This document shows, in pieces, positions 18,420 through 28,682 of a stretch of DNA of 64,000 nt (position 1 is the stretch's first letter; each line of letters starts with the position of its first letter). The position numbers and the translations under genes are program-made. The stretch lies in the NCBI RefSeq assembly GCF_002910905.1, contig NZ_NEUE01000105.1, positions 1-64,000 of the forward strand, in the 5' to 3' direction. Source of the DNA: Streptomyces sp. SM11. GTDB lineage: Bacteria; Actinomycetota; Actinomycetes; Streptomycetales; Streptomycetaceae. The notes under the pieces were generated by a model. The model was not told where the DNA came from. It ran no database searches and saw nothing but the letters and a program-made list of their open reading frames with translations.

Positions 18420-18435
18420 ATAGGTATAGACCAAT
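18420..18435 (-). promoter_or_regulatory. DasR-responsive-element-like site
   Basis: On the minus strand the 16-mer ATTGGTCTATACCTAT matches the DasR consensus I recall (ACTGGTCTAGACCACT) at 12 of 16 positions, with the TGGTCTA half-site intact. TTGGTC within it and TAGGGT at about 18402-18407 could also form a promoter, though the spacing is short. The position suggests amino-sugar (GlcNAc) control of the polysaccharide operon. Confidence 0.5.
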
Positions 18436-18590
18436 CACCCTGGAGGGCTGCAACGAACGGAATCGGACACGGGTTTGGCGCGACTCAATTGGTCCAGACC
18501 TCTGGGTGGTTCCATTCGAGCCCGGTGCCCGTCCGACGGGGGAAGAAGCAGGTCACGCGAGGGTGAACAGTCCCGGAAGACTTGCCGGAC

Positions 18591-18645
18591 CGACGCCGGT
18601 CCGACGCCGGTCCGACGCCGGTCCGACGCCGGTCCGACGCCGGAC
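18591..18645. repeat. Five tandem 11-bp repeats (CGACGCCGGTC)
   Basis: Four exact copies of CGACGCCGGTC are followed by a fifth with one change (CGACGCCGGAC). They lie in the gap between the GT2 promoter and the gene starting at 18791. The period of about one helical turn puts every copy on one face of the DNA. The rest of the gap (18646-18790) is GC-rich with no recognised gene. Confidence 0.85.
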
Positions 18646-18790
18646 CGGACGGCTGTCCGTCCGCCGTGCCGGGGTCCCCGGCCGGAAGCCGGCTGTCCGC
18701 CGGGCAGGGAACCGTGCGGGAAACAGGCACGCCCCGTCCGCCGGGCAAGACACCGGGCACGCCCCCCACACCGGACGGCACAATGGGCCC

Positions 18791-19627
18791 ATGCCGATAC
18801 CCAGCCGTGCCGCCCTCGTCGACCACCTCGTCCGTACGCGTATCGCGGGGGACGTCGCCACGCCACGCGACAACAACCTCTCCCACTACCGCAAGCTCGC
18901 CAACGGCGACCGCCACTACTGGCTGGGCCTGGAGCTCGGCGACCGCTGGACCGACGAGCAGGACGTGCTCGCCGTGATGGCCGAGCGCTGCGGCGTCAAC
19001 GACGACCCCGCGCACCGGCAGGGCCAGGACACCATCGACCCCGAGCTGACGGTCGACGCCCTGGAGCGGATGGCGGCCCGCCTCCGCAAGGCCGCCGACG
19101 GCCGCGAGCGCGTCCTCTTCGCCACCGGGCACCCCGGCGGCATGCTGGACGTGCACCGGCAGACGGCGGACGCGCTGCGCCGCGCGGGCTGCGAGATCGT
19201 CCGCATCCCGTCCGGGCTGATGGCGGACGAGGGCATGGTCTTCCAGTTCGCCGACGTCGCGATGCTGGAACGCGGGGCGACCCTCTGGCACACCCACTCC
19301 CCGGCCCCGATGGCCGCCATCCTGGACGCCATGGCCCACCTGGGCCGCCCGCTGCCCGACCTGGTCGTCGCCGACCACGGCTGGGCGGGCTGCGCGGGAC
19401 AGCGGGGGCTGGATGCGATCGGTTACGCGGACTGCAACGACCCGGCCCTCTTCCTCGGTGAGTCGGAGGGCACCCTCCAGGTCACGGTCCCGCTGGACGA
19501 CCACGTCACCGACCCGCGTTTCTACGACCCGATGACGGACTACCTGCTGCACGCGGCGGGGCTGCTGGAGGAAGAGCCTGCGGAGTCCGCGGGACCCGTG
19601 GAGTCCGTGGAGGAGCCCGCCGCGTAA
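18791..19627 (+). CDS. Conserved actinobacterial protein, often annotated as phosphatase
   Basis: 278 residues from the ATG at 18791; longer in-frame starts run into the 11-bp repeat array and are unlikely. The protein is very well conserved in my memory of Streptomyces proteomes, where it is labelled phosphatase without direct proof. Visible landmarks are DNNLSHYRKLANGDRHYW, LFATGHPGGMLDVH, LWHTHSPAPM, VVADHGWAGCAGQRGLDAIG and DCNDPALFL; the His/Asp-rich blocks could hold metal. The last 20 residues are acidic low complexity. It has no signal peptide. No operon partner is evident. I accept the gene but not the activity. Confidence 0.75.
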   Translation: MPIPSRAALVDHLVRTRIAGDVATPRDNNLSHYRKLANGDRHYWLGLELGDRWTDEQDVLAVMAERCGVNDDPAHRQGQDTIDPELTVDALERMAARLRKAADGRERVLFATGHPGGMLDVHRQTADALRRAGCEIVRIPSGLMADEGMVFQFADVAMLERGATLWHTHSPAPMAAILDAMAHLGRPLPDLVVADHGWAGCAGQRGLDAIGYADCNDPALFLGESEGTLQVTVPLDDHVTDPRFYDPMTDYLLHAAGLLEEEPAESAGPVESVEEPAA

Positions 19628-19731
19628 GGGAGGGTGCGGCGATGAGTTTCGGGCCCGGCGGATGTGTTTACTGACACCAGCACGGACACGGGCATGGGCA
19701 CGGGCACTGACGCGGACGAAGGGGCAGGGCC

Positions 19732-20247
19732 ATGAAGTTCAGCACGACGATCGCCCCGATGGGCGGGCGTTACCTCATCCCGTTCAGCTCCGACAAGCGC
19801 AAGGAGACCGGCATCGGCGGCGGCGACGCCATCGAGGTGGAACTGACCCTCGACACCGTGCCCCGCACGGTGGAGCCGCCCGAGGACTTCGCGGCGGCGC
19901 TTACGGCCGCGCCGGGGGCCGCGGAGGCGTTCGCCGCACTCTCACCCAGCCGGCAGAAGGCGCACGTCACGTCGATCGAGGGCGCGAAGGCGCAGGAGAC
20001 GCGGGAGCGGCGGATCGCGAAGGCGGTGGCGGAGCTGACCCGGTCAGTCCTCAGGAGCCGGGGGACTGCTGCCGCAGCCGCTGCGCCCGCCCCGGCGTCG
20101 GATCCAGATAGACCCGCCGGACCGAGGGGAACCGCTCGCGCAACTGCGCCTCCGCCTCCTCGCAGGCCCACTCGACCTCCGAGGCGGTGGCCATGTCCCG
20201 GAAGTCGATCTTCGCGGCGATCAGGATCTCGGCCGGCCCCTGGATGA
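19732..20247 (+). CDS. DUF1905/YdeI-type protein with internal deletion and lost stop
   Basis: The first about 105 codons encode the family core: APMGGRYLIPFSSDKRKETG, then GDAIEVELTLDTVPRTVEPP, then the YdeI-like helix RQKAHVTSIEGAKAQETRER. The usual start is MKFxTTI followed by about 40 residues before APMGG. Here MKFSTTI joins APMGG directly, as if that stretch were deleted in frame. After AKAVAELTRS (near 20050) the frame runs on into sequence antisense to the CDF gene, with no family character, so the native stop also seems lost. GGGGCAGGG precedes the ATG. It is probably a decayed gene, though still open. Confidence 0.6.
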   Translation: MKFSTTIAPMGGRYLIPFSSDKRKETGIGGGDAIEVELTLDTVPRTVEPPEDFAAALTAAPGAAEAFAALSPSRQKAHVTSIEGAKAQETRERRIAKAVAELTRSVLRSRGTAAAAAAPAPASDPDRPAGPRGTARATAPPPPRRPTRPPRRWPCPGSRSSRRSGSRPAPG

Positions 20248-20971
20248 GCGTGGTCAGTTCCAGTACGTCCACGATGTGCGGTACCGACAGCAGCTCCTCA
20301 CGCACCCCGGACCGCATGGCCGGGGGCAGGGGCCGCCCGATGAGCAGCTGCGCGTTGGAGCGGCCCAGCACCCATGCCACGTACACGAGCAGCAGCCCGA
20401 TCAGGCAGGACGCGATCCCGACCCAGACCCCCGAGCCCGAGAGCTGCCCGCCCAGCAGCCCGCCCGCCGCCAGCAGGAGCCCGATCAGGGCGGCCGAGTC
20501 CTCCATGACGACGGCCTTCACCGCCGTGTCCGGGGTGTGCCGCAGGTAGTACGCGTCCGGCACCCGCAGTCGTGATGCCTCGCGCCGCACCTGCTTGACT
20601 CCGGTGCGCAGCGAGTAGCTCTCCAGCAGGAAGGCGACGCCGAGGACGATGTAGGAGATGAGCGGATCGCCCAGCTCCACGCCCGCGACCAGGGTGTGCA
20701 CCCCGTCGTAGACGGAGAAGACGGCCCCGCCGACGAAGGTGGCGATGGAGGCGAGCATCGCCCAGATGTAGCGCTCGGAGCCGTAGCCGAGGGGATGGGC
20801 CTCGTCGGCCGGCTTCCCGCTCCGCTTGAGCGCGGTGAGGAGCATGACCTCGGTGACGGTGTCGGCGACCGAGTGGGCCGCCTCGGAGAGCATCGCGCTG
20901 GAGCCGCTGATCAGCCCGGCGGCGGCCTTCGCCACGGCGATGCCGAGGTTGGCGACGGCCGCCACGATCAC
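20051..20971 (-). CDS. Cation diffusion facilitator (ZnT9-like), start apparently frameshifted
   Basis: 306 residues from the GTG at 20971. CDF features are LSEAAHSVADTVTE in TM2 (metal-site His and Asp) and VVMEDSAALIG in TM5, where Glu-Asp replaces the usual HxxxD as in the ZnT9-like subgroup. A cytoplasmic domain follows. It should move divalent metal (Zn/Fe/Co) out against protons. The natural start looks like the ATG at 21024 (MSDVKTESEADGG), but that frame hits a stop. One base missing near 20986-20988 would join it to ESTFTVIVAAVANLG. The site is a run of G, so this may be a sequencing error or a true mutation. Confidence 0.8.
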   Translation of the reverse strand: MIVAAVANLGIAVAKAAAGLISGSSAMLSEAAHSVADTVTEVMLLTALKRSGKPADEAHPLGYGSERYIWAMLASIATFVGGAVFSVYDGVHTLVAGVELGDPLISYIVLGVAFLLESYSLRTGVKQVRREASRLRVPDAYYLRHTPDTAVKAVVMEDSAALIGLLLAAGGLLGGQLSGSGVWVGIASCLIGLLLVYVAWVLGRSNAQLLIGRPLPPAMRSGVREELLSVPHIVDVLELTTLIQGPAEILIAAKIDFRDMATASEVEWACEEAEAQLRERFPSVRRVYLDPTPGRAQRLRQQSPGS

Positions 20972-21102
20972 CGTGAAGGTGGACTCCCGCCATCAGCTTC
21001 GCTCTCCGTTTTCACGTCGCTCATGGTGGGGAGTATGTCCGAAATGCCACTTCGGGTGGTGCTCATCCCCACCGGGGGGACGCGTCATCCCTGAGGAACG
21101 CG

Positions 21103-21987
21103 TCAATCCCGGGGAACGCGGACGACGCCCTCCTGGATGACGGTGATCGCCAGCTGCCCGTCGGCGGTGTAGATACGGGCCTGGCCCAGTCCGCGCCCGC
21201 CGGACGCGGAGGGCGACTCCTGGTCGTACAGCAGCCATTCGTCCGCCCGGAACGGCCGGTGGAACCACATCGCGTGGTCCAGGCTCGCGCCGACCACGTC
21301 CCCGACCGCCCAGCCGCCCCGCCCGTGGGCGAGCAGCACCGAGTCGAGCAGGGTCATGTCGGAGACGTACGTGGCCAGGCAGACGTGCAGCAGCGGGTCG
21401 TCGGCGAGCTTGCCGTTCGTCCGGAACCACACCTGCGAACGGGGTTCGCGCGCCTCGCCCACCGTGCCGAACGGCGGCGCGTCCACGTACCGCAGGTCCA
21501 CCGCGGCCCGCGCCTCGATCAGCCGGTCCACGACACCGGGATCGCTGAAGCGGTCCGCGTACCGGGGCAGCATCTCGGCGGCCGTCGGCAGGGAATCCGG
21601 GTCCGGGGCGGCGGGCATGGGTGCCTGGTGCTCCATCCCCTCCTCGTACGTCTGGAATGACGCCGAGAGGTGGAAGATCGGCTGCCCGTGCTGGACGGCG
21701 ACGACGCGACGGGTGGTGAAGGACCGCCCGTCGCGGATCCGGTCGACGCTGTAGACGATGGGTGCGCCGGGGTCGCCGGCCCGCAGGAAGTACGAGTGGA
21801 GGGAGTGGGCGGCCCGGTCGGCCGGGACGGTGCGGCCCGCGGCGACGAGCGCCTGGGCCGCTACCTGGCCGCCGAACACCCGGGGCACGAGCGCGCTGCG
21901 GCTCACGCCCCGGAAGATGTCCCGCTCGATCTGCTCCAGGTCGAGCAGGTGGAGCAGATCGAGCAGGGGATCGGGACTCTCGTTCAT
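21103..21987 (-). CDS. tesB: Acyl-CoA thioesterase II
   Basis: 294 residues, the double-hotdog TesB family. Matches are VFGGQVAAQALVAAG, HSLHSYFLRAGDP, the catalytic Asp region VSDMTLLDSVLLAHG, the Asp/Thr/Gln-type site near SLDHAMWFHRPFR, and GRGLGQARIYTADGQL at the end. It hydrolyses medium/long acyl-CoA to free acid and CoA. It starts 17 bp after the acyl-CoA dehydrogenase gene ends and is probably co-transcribed with it, which fits a role in recycling CoA during fatty or branched acyl turnover. Confidence 0.92.
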   Translation of the reverse strand: MNESPDPLLDLLHLLDLEQIERDIFRGVSRSALVPRVFGGQVAAQALVAAGRTVPADRAAHSLHSYFLRAGDPGAPIVYSVDRIRDGRSFTTRRVVAVQHGQPIFHLSASFQTYEEGMEHQAPMPAAPDPDSLPTAAEMLPRYADRFSDPGVVDRLIEARAAVDLRYVDAPPFGTVGEAREPRSQVWFRTNGKLADDPLLHVCLATYVSDMTLLDSVLLAHGRGGWAVGDVVGASLDHAMWFHRPFRADEWLLYDQESPSASGGRGLGQARIYTADGQLAITVIQEGVVRVPRD

Positions 21988-22004
21988 GGAGGGACGGTAT
22001 CCCC

Positions 22005-23162
22005 TTACAGGCCCATGGACTTGGCGATGATCGACTTCATGACCTCGCTGGTGCCGCCGTAGATGCGGTTGACCCGGTTGTCCGCGTACAGGCGGGCGAT
22101 CGGGTACTCGTTCATGAAGCCGTAGCCGCCGTGCAGCTGGAGGCAGCGGTCGATGACGCGGTGGGCGACCTCGGTGCAGAACAGCTTCGCGGAGGCGGCC
22201 TCGGCCGCCGTCAGCTCACCGGCGTCCAGGGCCTCCAGCGCGCGGTCGGCGACGGCCTGGGCCGCGTCGACCTCGGCCTGGCACGCGGCCAGCTCGAACT
22301 TGGTGTTCTGGAACGAGGCGACCGTCTTGCCGAAGACCGTGCGCTCCCGCACGTAGTCCGAGGCGAAGCGGACGGCGGCCGCGGCCTGGGCGTACGCGCC
22401 GAAGGCGATGCCCCAGCGCTCGGAGGCCAGGTTGGTGCCGAGGTAGCCGAAGCCCTTGTTCTCCTCGCCGAGGAGGTCCTCGGCCGGGACCTTGACGTCG
22501 ACGAACGCCAGCTCGGCGGTGTCGGAGGTCTTCAGGCCCAGCTTGTCGAGCTTGCGGCCGACGGAGTAGCCCGCGGACTTGGTGTCGACGGCGAAGAGGG
22601 AGATGCCGAAGCGGCGGTCGTCCTCGCGCGGGGCGGCGGTGCGGGCGCAGACGATGACGCGGTCGGCGTGCACGCCGCCGGTGATGAAGGTCTTCGCGCC
22701 GTTGAGGACGTAGTGCGTGCCGTCCTCGGAGAGCTTGGCGGTGGTCTTCATGCCCGCGACGTCGGAGCCGGTGCCCGGCTCGGTCATCGCGAGGGCCCAC
22801 ATCTCCTCACCGGTGGCGAACTTCGGCAGCCAGCGCTTCTTCTGCTCGCCGGTGGCGAGCATCTTCACGTAGGGCAGGCCGAGCAGAGTGTGCACACCGG
22901 AGCCGCCGAAGGAGACACCCGCGCGGGCGGTCTCCTCGTAGATGACGGCCTCGTACTTGTGCGAGTCGATGCCCGCGCCGCCGTACTCCTCGTCGACCTC
23001 GATGCCGAAGATGCCCAGCTCACCGAGCTTGAGGTAGAAGTCGCGCGGCACCTGGCCCGCGGCGAACCACTCGTCGTAGACCGGCACGACCTCGGCCGCG
23101 ATGAAGGCGCGGATGGTCTCCCGGAACGCCTCGTGGTCCTCGTTGAATACCGTACGGCGCAC
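22005..23162 (-). CDS. Acyl-CoA dehydrogenase
   Basis: 385 residues. Signatures are LAMTEPGTGSDVAGM and the C-terminal LQLHGGYGFMNEYPIARLYAD. At the position of the medium-chain catalytic Glu it has IYGGTSEVM (Gly). This is seen in the isovaleryl- and long-chain subfamilies, whose base comes from another helix, so loss of activity need not follow. It is first in an operon with tesB. The upstream region carries an AAGCGCTT palindrome. GGAGG lies before the start. Its substrate is unknown; it differs clearly from the AcdH paralogue at 5025. Confidence 0.88.
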   Translation of the reverse strand: MRRTVFNEDHEAFRETIRAFIAAEVVPVYDEWFAAGQVPRDFYLKLGELGIFGIEVDEEYGGAGIDSHKYEAVIYEETARAGVSFGGSGVHTLLGLPYVKMLATGEQKKRWLPKFATGEEMWALAMTEPGTGSDVAGMKTTAKLSEDGTHYVLNGAKTFITGGVHADRVIVCARTAAPREDDRRFGISLFAVDTKSAGYSVGRKLDKLGLKTSDTAELAFVDVKVPAEDLLGEENKGFGYLGTNLASERWGIAFGAYAQAAAAVRFASDYVRERTVFGKTVASFQNTKFELAACQAEVDAAQAVADRALEALDAGELTAAEAASAKLFCTEVAHRVIDRCLQLHGGYGFMNEYPIARLYADNRVNRIYGGTSEVMKSIIAKSMGL

Positions 23163-23221
23163 GGGATGCCTCCTAGGTCGGCAGTCGATTCGCGGAATGC
23201 GCGGAACTTATGGTGCTGCCT

Positions 23222-23229
23222 AAGCGCTT
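23222..23229. promoter_or_regulatory. AAGCGCTT palindrome upstream of acyl-CoA dehydrogenase
   Basis: GCCTAAGCGCTTGCTC has an 8-bp palindromic core 60 bp before the dehydrogenase start. AAGCGCTT-centred sites are common for TetR regulators of lipid genes in actinobacteria. No such regulator is adjacent, so the assignment is tentative. Confidence 0.45.
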
Positions 23230-23402
23230 GCTCAGACTCCCTTCGAAGTTACCCGCCGGTTGTGGTCGCTGTCCAGGGTGATGCTCGGCACGCGGAAGCC
23301 GGTGGGGACCAGCGGCCGGGCCCGATTGTCAGTGGTGTGGGGGAGTATCGGGAACAGCGGCGACAGAACGTATGGACGCACGGAACCTATGGGGGGACCA
23401 CC

Positions 23403-23744
23403 ATGGCGATCACGAACGAGCAGTTGGCGGGGCACGCGTTCCTGGCCCTGCTGTACGAGGACGACTACTTCCCGGACCACGTCCTGGACAAGGGCACGGC
23501 GGTCTTGCGCGCCCTGTGCGAGCGGATCGAGGCCGAGAACCCCGCGGACCTCACCGCCCTGTACGCGCTGACCGCGGTGGCGACCGAGGCCTTCAACGAC
23601 CTGGAGGCGGAGTTCGAGGCGGCGGGCAGCGAGCTGGAGACGGTCGCCCGCGAGGAGATAGGCGAGGCCTTCTGGATCATCGCGACGGCGTACGGCTTCA
23701 CGGACGCGGACCCGGAGGAGCTGATCGCCGAGCGCGAGTGGTGA
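23403..23744 (+). CDS. DUF5713 family protein
   Basis: 113 residues beginning MAITNEQLAGHAFLALLYED, with ATEAFNDLEAEFEAAGSE and the C-terminal EAFWIIATAYGFTDAD typical of DUF5713. It is small, acidic, all-helical and cytoplasmic. ATGGGGGGACC gives a strong ribosome site. The function is unknown. It runs parallel to the AraC gene 51 bp downstream and may share its transcript. Confidence 0.8.
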   Translation: MAITNEQLAGHAFLALLYEDDYFPDHVLDKGTAVLRALCERIEAENPADLTALYALTAVATEAFNDLEAEFEAAGSELETVAREEIGEAFWIIATAYGFTDADPEELIAEREW

Positions 23745-23795
23745 CGGGTTCGGGGATGAAGCGCCGGGCGCCGGCCGCCGTGGGAGGGTGAAGAA

Positions 23796-24215
23796 GTGAG
23801 GCTGGAGGATCTGGCCCGGCTGCGTCGGGCCCGTGACCGCATGGACCGCGAGTACGCCGAGCCGCTCGACGTCCCTTCGCTGGCCCGCGCCGCCCTGATG
23901 TCGCCCGGCCACTTCTCCCGCAGCTTCCGCGCCGCCTTCGGCGAGACCCCGTACAGCTATCTTATGACCCGCCGCATCGAGCGGGCCAAGGCCCTGCTGC
24001 GCCGGGGAGACCTGTCGGTCACGGACGTCTGCTTCGCCGTCGGCTGTACGTCGCTGGGCTCGTTCAGCTCCCGCTTCACGGAGCTGGTCGGGGAGAGCCC
24101 GAGCGCCTACCGGGCCCGCCCCCACGACGCGGGCGAGACCATCCCGGCGTGCGTCGCCAAGATGCTCACGCGACCGGTCAGGAATGGAGAAGCCAATCCC
24201 CCCGCCCGCCCGTAG
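23796..24215 (+). CDS. Short AraC-family regulator
   Basis: 139 residues with a GTG start after GGGAGGGTGAAGAA. The chain is almost only the DNA-binding domain: first helix-turn-helix at LDVPSLARAALMSPGHFSRS, second at LSVTDVCFAVGCTSLGSFSSRF, ending GESPSAYRAR. The usual ligand-sensing half is missing, as in the short AraC class linked to VOC genes. It starts 51 bp after DUF5713 and ends 10 bp before the VOC gene, so it probably controls and is co-transcribed with that gene. Confidence 0.88.
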   Translation: MRLEDLARLRRARDRMDREYAEPLDVPSLARAALMSPGHFSRSFRAAFGETPYSYLMTRRIERAKALLRRGDLSVTDVCFAVGCTSLGSFSSRFTELVGESPSAYRARPHDAGETIPACVAKMLTRPVRNGEANPPARP

Positions 24216-24225
24216 CGTGAAACGC

Positions 24226-24642
24226 ATGAACATCAACCTCTCTCAGTGCTTCATCGCCGTCGACGACCACGACAAGGCGCTCGCCTTCTACCGCGACGCC
24301 CTGGGAATGGAGGTGCGCAACGATGTCGGATTCGAAGGCATGCGCTGGGTGACCGTCGGGTCCCCTGCGCAGCCGGACGTGGAGATCGTCCTCGAACCCC
24401 CGCTCGCGGACCCGAACGCCCCGGCCGCCGACCGTCAGACCATGGCCGAGCTGCTCGCCAAGGGCATGCTCCGCGGCGTCATCCTCTCCGCCGAGGATGT
24501 GGACGCCGCCTTCGAGAAGGTCCGCGCCGCGGGCGGCGAGGTGCTCCAGGAGCCGATCGACCAGCCGTACGGCGTCCGCGACTGCGCCTTCCGGGACCCC
24601 TCCGGCAACATGCTGCGCATCACCCAGGCCGGCAAGAAGTAA
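24226..24642 (+). CDS. VOC (glyoxalase/bleomycin-resistance fold) protein
   Basis: 138 residues from the ATG at 24226. It has two beta-alpha-beta-beta-beta modules: FIAVDDHDKALAFYRDALGM at the N-terminus and GVRDCAFRDPSGNMLRITQ at the C-terminus. The latter is the common metal-Glu region, but here the acidic ligand before L is replaced by Met-Leu, so metal binding is uncertain. Pairing with a short AraC regulator is common in Streptomyces; the substrate is unknown. Confidence 0.85.
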   Translation: MNINLSQCFIAVDDHDKALAFYRDALGMEVRNDVGFEGMRWVTVGSPAQPDVEIVLEPPLADPNAPAADRQTMAELLAKGMLRGVILSAEDVDAAFEKVRAAGGEVLQEPIDQPYGVRDCAFRDPSGNMLRITQAGKK

Positions 24643-24656
24643 CACCCGCCCCACTG

Positions 24657-24685
24657 GGGCCGGGGCCCGATACGGGCCCCGGCCC
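24657..24685. terminator. Hairpin terminator after VOC gene
   Basis: GGGCCGGGGCCCG-ATA-CGGGCCCCGGCCC is a perfect 13-bp stem with a 3-base loop, 14 bp after the VOC stop. Confidence 0.85.
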
Positions 24686-24700
24686 TCACGTACGACCAGT

Positions 24701-24732
24701 AGGCTCCGCGCACCAACAGGCTCCGCGCACCA
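24701..24732. repeat. Direct repeat (AGGCTCCGCGCACCA x2)
   Basis: Two identical 15-mers with a 17-bp period lie just upstream of the UvrA-like gene. They may be a local duplication or paired regulator sites. Confidence 0.7.
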
Positions 24733-24753
24733 GTAAATGGAGAGACGACGAGC

Positions 24754-27141
<2,388 letters not shown>

Positions 27142-27168
27142 GGCCGCGCCTTCGGGCCGCCTGCTGGG

Positions 27169-27202
27169 CCTCTCCGTCCGACCTCCGGGTCAGGCGGAGA
27201 GG
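27169..27202. terminator. Hairpin at the convergent ends of UvrA-like and DUF397 genes
   Basis: CCTCTCCG (27169-27176) pairs with CGGAGAGG (27195-27202) across an 18-base loop. The DUF397 stop lies inside. Confidence 0.55.
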
Positions 27203-27411
27203 GCGCCGCCCTTGAGCGCGTCCACGAAGGACGTCCAGCCGGCGGCGGGGATGAGCAGGGCGGGCCCGCCGGGGACCTTGGAGTCGCGGACGGGGACGGC
27301 GGTGGGGTGGTGGTCCTGGACTTCGAGGCAGCTGCCTGACTCACTGCCGCTGTAGGAGGACTTGCGCCAGCGGGTGGGCGAGAAGTTGGTCGGGATGTTC
27401 CGCCTGGCCAT
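27190..27411 (-). CDS. DUF397 protein
   Basis: 73 residues with the family hallmarks WRKSSYSGSESGSCLEVQ, VPVRDSKVPGGPALLI and a terminal WTSFVDALKGG. Such proteins almost always follow an XRE/DUF5753 regulator and act with it as a pair; some resemble antitoxin-like or regulatory partners. Its ATG lies 71 bp inside the 3' end of the XRE gene, in another frame, so translation is probably coupled. Confidence 0.9.
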   Translation of the reverse strand: MARRNIPTNFSPTRWRKSSYSGSESGSCLEVQDHHPTAVPVRDSKVPGGPALLIPAAGWTSFVDALKGGALSA

Positions 27412-28204
27412 GTTCTCTGTAGCCCTTCGCTGTTGCCTTCACCACTGCCAAAGAGTCGTCTCGTGACAGAGAGTCGCTCAGTGAAAGAGCGTAACGGCTC
27501 TGAAGTGCCTCGACTACGGCTGGCGAGTCGTGCAACTTCCCTACCCGCACTCCTTCGCTGTAGGCGACTGGCGGCTGGTCATCGAACCACATCAACGTCA
27601 GCATGCTTTCCAGCAACGAGTGGAACCCGATCGACATGGGAAGCACGTGCGTGCGGATGAGCTTCGCTTCGGTGAGCTCGACGATGTGGTCCAGCTGCTC
27701 CGCCATGACCTTCGGTCCACCGATCGGACGCCGGAGCGACGCTTCGTCCAAGATCGCCCAGACCACAGGTGGCTTCGCGCTTTGGAAGATCTTTGCGCGA
27801 TTCAGCCGTGCGACGACGGCCTTGTCACACTCCGTCGGGCTCACCGGTGGGAACGCCATGCCGAGGACGGCACGTGCGTACGCCTCGGTCTGGAGGATGC
27901 CCGGGAGAAATGACAGGGCGAACTCGCGGATCATCGTCGCCTGCTGTTCGAGATGCCGCGCCCCGCCGAAGTAGTCCGCGAGAACTCCGTCATCCTCCGC
28001 TCCCGGCCGGAAGCTCGTGAGCACATTGCCCGTGCCCAGCGCCGTATCCAGTCGTCGGGCATCCTCCTCGCTCGGCATGCGACGCCCCGCCTCGATGTGC
28101 GAGATATGCGACCGCGTCATGATCGCCATGTCCGCAAGTTGCTGCTGTGTCAGCCCGGCTGCTTCCCGCTGAGCCTTCAACCATGTGCCATAGGTGTTAC
28201 TCAC
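27341..28204 (-). CDS. XRE-family regulator with DUF5753 domain
   Basis: 287 residues from the GTG at 28204, with CGGGAG 6 bp upstream; the TTG at 28210 is less likely. The helix-turn-helix spans about residues 6-60 (LKAQREAAGLTQQQLADMA, MTRSHISHIEAGRRMPS). The rest is the DUF5753 domain, with MIREFALSFLPGILQTEAYA and LIRTHVLPMSIGFHSLL. Paired with DUF397, it belongs to the BldB/WhiJ-like group that modulates development in Streptomyces. It is divergent from the small gene at 28338. The sequence is somewhat less GC-rich than its neighbours. Confidence 0.9.
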   Translation of the reverse strand: MSNTYGTWLKAQREAAGLTQQQLADMAIMTRSHISHIEAGRRMPSEEDARRLDTALGTGNVLTSFRPGAEDDGVLADYFGGARHLEQQATMIREFALSFLPGILQTEAYARAVLGMAFPPVSPTECDKAVVARLNRAKIFQSAKPPVVWAILDEASLRRPIGGPKVMAEQLDHIVELTEAKLIRTHVLPMSIGFHSLLESMLTLMWFDDQPPVAYSEGVRVGKLHDSPAVVEALQSRYALSLSDSLSRDDSLAVVKATAKGYREHGQAEHPDQLLAHPLAQVLLQRQ

Positions 28205-28337
28205 AGCCAACTCCCGTGCGACGAGCGCGATGTCACCCCGAACCCCCTGGCGAGCCTAGCCGCACCGCTCGCACTCTGTGAGTGGATCGCTACGCAGCGA
28301 AGAATTCACCCCCACTGCTCACGGAGTTGACGCCCTC

Positions 28338-28682
28338 ATGAAAGAACAACCGCTGGACACCGTCCGCCTGCTCCCCTGGGCCGGAACGGCAGGCAGGCCG
28401 TGTTACGTCGTCGGCAACGGCGACGGCAAGGTCTCGCGTGAGGCCGACAAGGTCGAGGCCATGCAACTCGGCATGGCATACGAACTCCTCGACCACGCCG
28501 ACGACATGGTCGAGGACGACCGGTCCACCGCCGTCCAGCTCCGCCACGTCGCCGCCGCTCTGGCGCACTCCCTACGGGACGTACATCGCGTCGCCCGGAG
28601 CCGGGGCCTGAGGCTGGGGATTCCCGACGCCTTCGAGCCGGGTCACCCGTCGGGTCCGGGGCTGGTCCTACTGCGGCCCTGA
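28338..28682 (+). CDS. Small conserved protein next to XRE/DUF397 pair
   Basis: 114 residues from the ATG at 28338, following ACGGAGTTGACGCCCTC. It is acidic and helical, with QLGMAYELLDHADDMVEDD and LRHVAAALAHSLRDVHRVAR. No known domain is recognised. Divergent placement from an XRE/DUF5753-DUF397 pair is a repeated Streptomyces arrangement, in which the third gene may encode the target or partner of the regulator. Its 3' end overlaps the antisense WYL-regulator relic. Confidence 0.6.
   Translation: MKEQPLDTVRLLPWAGTAGRPCYVVGNGDGKVSREADKVEAMQLGMAYELLDHADDMVEDDRSTAVQLRHVAAALAHSLRDVHRVARSRGLRLGIPDAFEPGHPSGPGLVLLRP

Noticed and set aside
18591..18645. CRISPR-like array
   Set aside because: The 11-bp units are directly adjacent with no spacers and no cas genes are nearby.
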